Shown in pieces: positions 59,608 through 64,000 of a stretch of 64,000 nucleotides of DNA. The translations under genes and the position numbers were made by a program. The notes under the pieces were generated by a model that saw only the letters and a list, made by a program, of their open reading frames with translations, made no database searches and was not told where the DNA came from. How positions within the stretch are numbered: position 1 is the stretch's first letter; every line of letters begins with the position of its first letter. Source of the stretch: Eubacterium barkeri (GTDB lineage: Bacteria; Bacillota; Clostridia; Eubacteriales; Eubacteriaceae); contig NZ_FNOU01000008.1 of assembly GCF_900107125.1 (NCBI RefSeq), positions 59,709 to 123,708 on the forward strand. Direction: 5' to 3'.

Positions 59608-60708
59608 TCAATTTTCAGGAAGGGTCAACGTATAGGGATGGTCCCATTTTTGAGAAAAAACAACACTGGCACTGCTGCTGTACAGGTCGTAGACGACAGA
59701 CCACCTTGTGGACTCATCCCCCTGGGTTACGGCTGTCTTTTTCAGAATGGCAAAGGCCTCTTTTTCGGAGACCGTTTTTTTAGTTGCGGCAATGGCCGAT
59801 TGGATGGCCTTGAAGGTTTTAGCTTCCTGATCCCCGGAACCCTTGGTCACGGCACCCTTGGATTGGTAACGATCGGTGGCAATGGTACTGCTTACTGTCG
59901 CCATTTTGTGCTTAGGATATTCAACCACTGTCGAATCCCCGGTTTTATCGGCAATAAGAAAGGCGTAGCTATGATCCCCGGTGGCGGTCATATCGTAATT
60001 ACCCAGAAGGACAACGGCCTCCTGGACTGTAGCACATTGGTCTAACATCATACGGACAGCCAGGGTAGTGGTAATGGGAAGCAAGTCATTTTTTTCTTGG
60101 GTAGGGGGGTCACTTAGGCGAATGGCCGCAACGGAGAGGCCCTGATCATTGACACCGTCTGTGGAAAGCAGAGGAGCGGCAAGGAGCCGGGCATAGCTTG
60201 CAGTATTTAAAAGGTTGCCCGGAAGGCTTGACATGGCCAGAGAGGCATAGCCGGACCGGGGTGTGCTCCGGATGAGCAGGGCACTGGTCGCCGGCCCGTT
60301 ATAATTGCGGGCGAGAAGATAGTTCTGGGTTAGGGATTCAATCCGCTGCCCCATGACATGGGTATCAGGGGAGGACTCGGCATCGAAGGCAGCCCCGCCG
60401 GCTGAAAGGGTTGGCAGGCTGAAGGCGGTATTGAGGCCGAGAAAAAGCTGATGATTAATGGCACTGGCCAAGTCCTCTGGTGTGGTGGCACCAGATTCCA
60501 GAATATTGGAAAGACTATAACTGCTGGTATAGTCCATGGTGTACAGCGCATCCTCACCCTTTGCCGTTCCTGAAATTTGCCGGAGGGAGGAAAGGGTGCT
60601 GATTGTCCGTCCCCCCAGCGTAAGGATAGCTATAAGGAAAATCCCCAGGACGATGGGAATACCGACCCACCATTTTTTAGTTTTTGTCATTTGTTTCATT
60701 GATTTCAT
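59608..60708 (-). CDS. Membrane-anchored Ntn-hydrolase-like protein (linear amide C-N hydrolase family), possibly without its catalytic Cys
   Basis: 366 residues. One N-terminal membrane helix (~14-32) and then an outside domain. LLARNYNG (132-139) and IRSTPRSGYASLAM match the penicillin-acylase/choloylglycine-hydrolase-like linear amide hydrolases. In that family the nucleophile Cys stands in a short Cys-Ser/Thr-x-Phe motif 20-25 residues before the RN(F/Y) motif; the equivalent stretch here reads GGAAF (104-108) with no Cys. The protein may be inactive, use another residue, or bind its ligand only. The exact start is uncertain, since no clear RBS precedes ATG 60708. Confidence 0.65.
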   Translation of the reverse strand: MKSMKQMTKTKKWWVGIPIVLGIFLIAILTLGGRTISTLSSLRQISGTAKGEDALYTMDYTSSYSLSNILESGATTPEDLASAINHQLFLGLNTAFSLPTLSAGGAAFDAESSPDTHVMGQRIESLTQNYLLARNYNGPATSALLIRSTPRSGYASLAMSSLPGNLLNTASYARLLAAPLLSTDGVNDQGLSVAAIRLSDPPTQEKNDLLPITTTLAVRMMLDQCATVQEAVVLLGNYDMTATGDHSYAFLIADKTGDSTVVEYPKHKMATVSSTIATDRYQSKGAVTKGSGDQEAKTFKAIQSAIAATKKTVSEKEAFAILKKTAVTQGDESTRWSVVYDLYSSSASVVFSQKWDHPYTLTLPEN

Positions 60709-60783
60709 AAGGGCAGTATATCATCAATGGGGCAAAGACCTCAACAAAAATTCAAAGATTTCAGAAAATGCAGGCTGACTATT

Positions 60784-61563
60784 TTATGAGATACCAGCGG
60801 CCTCCAGGGCATTCATAATCGCCTCAAAGGTATCGGTTTGCCAGGCACTGCGGCCAATGAACAGACCGTCAACATCCTGGCACTTGGCATAGGGCACGGC
60901 ATTGTCTAAATTGACACTGCCGCCAAAGAGCAGGGGGATGGTGTGTCCGATGGCTTCACCATAAAGGTCAACCAGGACCCCGCGAAGGGTCGTGTGGATT
61001 TCAGCCACAACCTCAGGCTCTGCAGGAATCCCTTCGACGCCAATGGCCCAATAGGGCTCGTAGGCAACCCATACCCTGGGGGCATCCTCGGCGGAAACCC
61101 CGTGAAGGGCGATTTTAAGGGATTTGGCCAGGGTTTCGGCAGAAACACCAAAGTCCTTCTCCTGCATGGAGTCACCAATGCAGACTAAGGGGGTAAAGCC
61201 ATGGCGCAGGGCGGCCAGGGTCTTTAAATTGACGGTATAGTCCGTTTCGTTAAAATACTTCCGTCGTTCGCAGTGGCCGATTTCCAAAATATTGATGCCG
61301 ATTTCCTTTAGCTGGACGGGGGAAATTTCCCCCGTAAACTGTCCGGCATCCTCATAATGGACATTCTGGGCGCCCAGCATCAGGGGGGAATGGGCATGCT
61401 CAATGGCTTCCCGCTGCTTCCAAAGCTGAACATAGGGCGGGATGATGAAGAAATCAAAGGCAGGGTGCTTCGGAATAATGGCAGTCAGCCCCTTTGTATA
61501 GGCCAGCCCTTCCGCCGTGGTTTTATTCATTTTCCAATTGGTGCCGAGTAAAAATTTATTCAT
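60784..61563 (-). CDS. Triose-phosphate-isomerase-family enzyme (TpiA- or tetrulose-phosphate-type)
   Basis: 259 residues from ATG 61563 (AAGGAA upstream; the longer frame has no RBS). TIM barrel with K11 in NWKMN, the catalytic His in IGHCERR (H97) and catalytic Glu in AYEPYWAIG (E169). The usual GHSERR has Cys in place of Ser here. It stands next to an RpiB-like gene and opposite dhaMK, a set seen in tetritol or erythrulose catabolism where TpiA-like proteins isomerise tetrulose 4-phosphates. A plain glycolytic TpiA cannot be excluded. Confidence 0.86.
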   Translation of the reverse strand: MNKFLLGTNWKMNKTTAEGLAYTKGLTAIIPKHPAFDFFIIPPYVQLWKQREAIEHAHSPLMLGAQNVHYEDAGQFTGEISPVQLKEIGINILEIGHCERRKYFNETDYTVNLKTLAALRHGFTPLVCIGDSMQEKDFGVSAETLAKSLKIALHGVSAEDAPRVWVAYEPYWAIGVEGIPAEPEVVAEIHTTLRGVLVDLYGEAIGHTIPLLFGGSVNLDNAVPYAKCQDVDGLFIGRSAWQTDTFEAIMNALEAAGIS

Positions 61564-61610
61564 GATGGTTCCTTTTCTTAATCTTAATCCAGGGAATAAA
61601 ATAGCAATAA

Positions 61611-61645
61611 AGGCCACTTGGTGCAGACTTGCACCAAAATGGCCT
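61611..61645. terminator. Long hairpin between the RpiB-like and TpiA-like genes
   Basis: TTGGTGCA-GACT-TGCACCAA, extended by AGGCCA/TGGCCT outside. No T-run, so it is more likely an mRNA-processing or stability element than a strong terminator. Confidence 0.55.
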
Positions 61646-61667
61646 CAATGGTCAGGACACAAAGGCC

Positions 61668-62120
61668 CTATTTCTTCATGTATTTCGCTTCCAGCTCACG
61701 CATCCGTTCAACCTTACGGGTGGATCCGCCGCCAGCAAATTCGCTATTCATCCAGGCATCTGCAATCATTTTGCCCAGTTCAACACCGATGCAGCGTGCA
61801 CCCATGGTGAGGACATTGGCGTCATTGCTCTTGGCCAGACGTTCAGCAGCAAAGCAGTCGGAACAGGTTCCGGCGAATACACCAGGGACCTTGTTGGCCA
61901 TCATAGCAACGCCTAAGCCCGTACCGCAGATCAGAAAACCACGGTCATAGGATCCGTCGCTGATCTTTTCAGCCAGGTTAAAGGCAATGTCAGGATAGTC
62001 ACAGTCATGGGTTTCAGAATATTTTAAATCGGTAATATCGAAGCCCTCTTCTTTTAGGTGTGCGTAAATGGCATCCTTGAAATCAAAAGCAGCATCATCA
62101 CAATCAATGCAGATTCTCAT
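61668..62120 (-). CDS. RpiB/LacAB-family sugar-phosphate isomerase
   Basis: 150 residues. CGTGLG (65-70) holds the catalytic Cys of RpiB, and SNDANVLTMGAR near 97-108 is the usual phosphate-binding region. RpiB proteins interconvert ribose 5-phosphate and ribulose 5-phosphate; close relatives act on allose, galactose or erythrose phosphates. Upstream AGGAGG is present. Because it sits with a TpiA-like gene and dhaMK, a D-erythrose 4-phosphate isomerase role is possible. Confidence 0.88.
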   Translation of the reverse strand: MRICIDCDDAAFDFKDAIYAHLKEEGFDITDLKYSETHDCDYPDIAFNLAEKISDGSYDRGFLICGTGLGVAMMANKVPGVFAGTCSDCFAAERLAKSNDANVLTMGARCIGVELGKMIADAWMNSEFAGGGSTRKVERMRELEAKYMKK

Positions 62121-62394
62121 AATGGGTTCCTCCTCGATTCACATAAGTTATGCGATTTTTATGAGTTAATTATGACACATTTTCAAGCATAAGGGAAGCG
62201 GAAATTATGTTCAAGCTTAATCTTTCAGAATTTTATCGGTGTTGGGTAAAAAAATACACTTTGAGGATCGGGGAACGTGCTATGATACACTTAGAATCCC
62301 ATTGGAATTACTTTTACTTAATTTCAGAAATTCGCTATTTTCAAATTCATGAAAATACGTTATCCTAAAGGCACAAAACCATTAGGAGGACAGA
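62121..62394. promoter_or_regulatory. Divergent control region of the RpiB/TpiA and dhaMK genes
   Basis: On the minus strand TTGAAA (62186-62181) is followed after 17 bp by CATAAA (62163-62158), a fair SigA promoter for the RpiB-like gene. Toward dhaM there is an inverted repeat ATTTTCA-N6-TGAAAAT (62337-62356), a possible operator. No convincing plus-strand promoter was found. Confidence 0.5.
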
Positions 62395-62796
62395 ATGGCA
62401 AAAACGGGAATTATCATTGTATCCCACAGTGAACAATTAGCAGCCGGTGTTGCAGAATTAGTGGCTGAAATGGCCAACGATCAGGTTGTAATCCAGGCGG
62501 CAGGTGGAACTGGTGACGGGCGTATTGGAACCAATACCCTGCGAATTTTAGAAGCCATCGAGTCGATGGAGGCATGTAAAAGCATCCTGGTGTACTGTGA
62601 TATGGGAAGCTCCATCATCAGCACAGAAACAGCCATGGATATGATTGACGACGACGATTTAGCCGAAAAAGTCCACATCGTGGATTGCCCTTTAGTAGAA
62701 GGCTGTTTTGCGGGGACTGTTCAGGCAAGTATTACCGATGATGCAGAAGAAATAAAGGCGGTATCCGCCCAGGCAAGAGAACTGCATAAGGCATAA
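62395..62796 (+). CDS. dhaM: DhaM, PTS-type phosphoryl donor of a dihydroxyacetone-kinase-like system
   Basis: 133 residues, a single EIIA-mannose-type domain. H11 in IIIVSHSEQL is the phosphorylated His, matching His9 of E. coli DhaM. The HPr and EI domains found in some longer DhaM proteins are absent. It passes phosphate from the PTS to the DhaL subunit, which phosphorylates the substrate bound to DhaK. AGGAGG precedes the ATG. DhaK follows 84 bp later; dhaL is not in the window. Confidence 0.9.
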   Translation: MAKTGIIIVSHSEQLAAGVAELVAEMANDQVVIQAAGGTGDGRIGTNTLRILEAIESMEACKSILVYCDMGSSIISTETAMDMIDDDDLAEKVHIVDCPLVEGCFAGTVQASITDDAEEIKAVSAQARELHKA

Positions 62797-62880
62797 TTTA
62801 TAATTAGAAGATATAATAGGCTTTTAATCGGATAGCAATGGCGGTCCGTTAAAATAATAAATTCAGGAGGAAGTAATATC

Positions 62881-63894
62881 ATGGTTATGAAACGTTTGAT
62901 CAACGACCCGTATGATGTTGTAGAGGAAATGCTGGAAGGTTATTGTGCTGCCCATGCTGGCTATGTCAAAATGGACGACAGTGACGAAGCACAGGGCCGT
63001 GTCATCTTGGCCAAAGATGCCGGTACCAAGGATAAAGTTGGTGTGGTTATCGGTGGTGGCTCCGGCCATGAACCGCTGTTTTTAGGTTATGTTGGGGAAG
63101 GCTTTGCGGATGCTGCTGTTATCGGTAATATCAACACGTCACCCTCTCCGGACCCCTGCTATGCTTCTGCCCGTGCGGTGGACAACGGTAAAGGTGTCAT
63201 CTTCATGTATGGTAACTACGCTGGCGATGTCATGAACTTTGACATGGGCGCTGAAAAAGCCGATGAAGAAGATGATATCCGGGTAGAAACCGTGCTGGTA
63301 ACCGACGATGTTATTTCTTCAGAGAATATTCCAGACCGTCGTGGGATCGCCGGGGATTTCTTCGTCTTTAAGGCTGCTGCTGCTGCCGCTGCCATGGGCA
63401 AGGATTTAGACGAAGTCGTCGCCGCTGCCGAAAAATGTAATGATGTGACCCGGACCATGGGTGTGGCCATGAGCTCGGCTACCCTGCCTTCAAAGGGTGG
63501 CCCCATTTTCGAAATGGAAGATGGCGATATGGAAATCGGTATGGGGATCCACGGTGAACCTGGAGTACGCCGTGGGAAGATCGAGCCCGCAGATGCTGTC
63601 ATCGACGAAATCATGGCACCCATCCTGGCTGATCTACCCTACGAAAGTGGCGATGAAGTCTATGTCCTGGTCAACAGCCTTGGCGCTACCCCATTGCTTG
63701 ATTTACACATCTGCTTCCGCCGCGTGGCTCAAATCCTGGAAGAAAAGGGCATCAAAATCTACAAGGGCTTAGTCGGTCCCTTTGCAGCCTCCATGGATAT
63801 GGCCGGAATGTCCGTTACCCTGGTTAAACTGGATGACGAAATGAAAGAATTGCTCGACTATCCCTGTGATGCGCCATACTTTACGCAAGTCTAA
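62881..63894 (+). CDS. dhaK: DhaK, substrate-binding subunit of a dihydroxyacetone/erythrulose kinase
   Basis: 337 residues. GGGSGHEPL (58-66) and the His that binds the ketone covalently in GIHGEPG (H224) are both present. The subunit holds dihydroxyacetone, or a larger ketose such as erythrulose, for phosphorylation by DhaL. AGGAGG lies upstream of ATG 62881. Together with the neighbouring RpiB- and TpiA-like genes, a tetrulose substrate is possible. The expected dhaL gene is not visible and may start beyond the window, behind the large hairpin. Confidence 0.92.
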   Translation: MVMKRLINDPYDVVEEMLEGYCAAHAGYVKMDDSDEAQGRVILAKDAGTKDKVGVVIGGGSGHEPLFLGYVGEGFADAAVIGNINTSPSPDPCYASARAVDNGKGVIFMYGNYAGDVMNFDMGAEKADEEDDIRVETVLVTDDVISSENIPDRRGIAGDFFVFKAAAAAAAMGKDLDEVVAAAEKCNDVTRTMGVAMSSATLPSKGGPIFEMEDGDMEIGMGIHGEPGVRRGKIEPADAVIDEIMAPILADLPYESGDEVYVLVNSLGATPLLDLHICFRRVAQILEEKGIKIYKGLVGPFAASMDMAGMSVTLVKLDDEMKELLDYPCDAPYFTQV

Positions 63895-63901
63895 AGCAGT
63901 G

Positions 63902-63971
63902 CGTTTTAAACGGTGAAATGACCGTGGAGAAGAGCAAGCTCTTCACCACGGTCATTTTGGCCGTTTAAAAC
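63902..63971. repeat. 70-base near-perfect hairpin after dhaK
   Basis: Outer stem 63902-63912 with 63961-63971 (11 of 11), middle stem 63916-63927 with 63946-63957 (12 of 12), inner stem GAAGAGC/GCTCTTC (63929-63935, 63938-63944) with a 2-base AA turn. In total ~30 bp pair. It may act as a terminator, but there is no T-run after the outer stem, and the length is more like a small inverted-repeat element. Confidence 0.8.
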
Positions 63972-64000
63972 ATAGGGCGCAGCCCGAAATGAGCGTAGCC

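Overview
The window reads as a chromosomal piece of a low-to-mid GC Gram-positive anaerobe of the Clostridia. The many corrinoid-dependent methyltransferase genes suggest an acetogen-like or methylotrophic member of the Eubacteriaceae (Eubacterium/Acetobacterium-like). That placement is inferred from gene content; no rRNA or other taxonomic marker is present. Genes have strong AGGAGG ribosome-binding sites, SigA promoters and several textbook sigma-54 (-24/-12) promoters. No tRNA, rRNA, CRISPR array, transposase or phage gene was found.

Left part (1-21 kb), mostly housekeeping and transport: the tail of an AhpF-type redox protein; a three-gene molybdenum hydroxylase (xanthine dehydrogenase family) facing an NCS2 purine-type permease that carries an in-frame TAG; a TetR/MFS efflux pair with two operator palindromes; a rhodanese-PP-loop tRNA-thiolation-type protein, with a decayed fragment of a relative at 4.5 kb; YigZ; HflX with an N-terminal JAMM-like motif; an HD hydrolase; and a complete kdpFABCDE potassium-uptake operon.

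Middle part (21-58 kb), a large one-carbon island: four MttB-family methyltransferases (none with an internal TAG), four corrinoid proteins (one with a changed cobalamin-binding motif), a pterin-dependent methyltransferase, a UroD-type methyltransferase fused to a thioredoxin domain, a RamA-like corrinoid activator, a MetH-activation-like protein, two DUF1638 proteins around a CobT/NorD-like VWA protein, a CobW GTPase, three BCCT carriers, several MFS carriers, two sigma-54 activators and GntR/UTRA regulators. Five sigma-54 promoters start most of these units. The most unusual unit (45.0-51.2 kb) starts at a sigma-54 promoter and joins an opine-dehydrogenase-like enzyme, a PanB-like hydroxymethyltransferase with its catalytic residues kept, a corrinoid protein, an EamA exporter, the UroD-thioredoxin fusion and CobW. 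I propose it as an uncharacterised C1-releasing pathway. The working model for the island is: a BCCT or MFS carrier imports an N- or O-methylated compound; MttB or another methyltransferase moves the methyl group to a corrinoid protein; the pterin methyltransferase passes it to tetrahydrofolate; and the RamA-like protein re-reduces oxidised corrinoid.

Right part (58-64 kb): a small operon of an Ntn-hydrolase-like membrane protein, a DUF3089 hydrolase and a GntR regulator, then TpiA-like and RpiB-like isomerases divergent from dhaM-dhaK, a set that resembles tetrulose (erythrulose) or dihydroxyacetone catabolism.

Non-coding structure: two ~190-bp copies of an intergenic element (12019-12207 and 29809-30000) share a core sequence, and their stems change sequence but stay paired. 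This is the best candidate for an undescribed structured RNA or miniature element.
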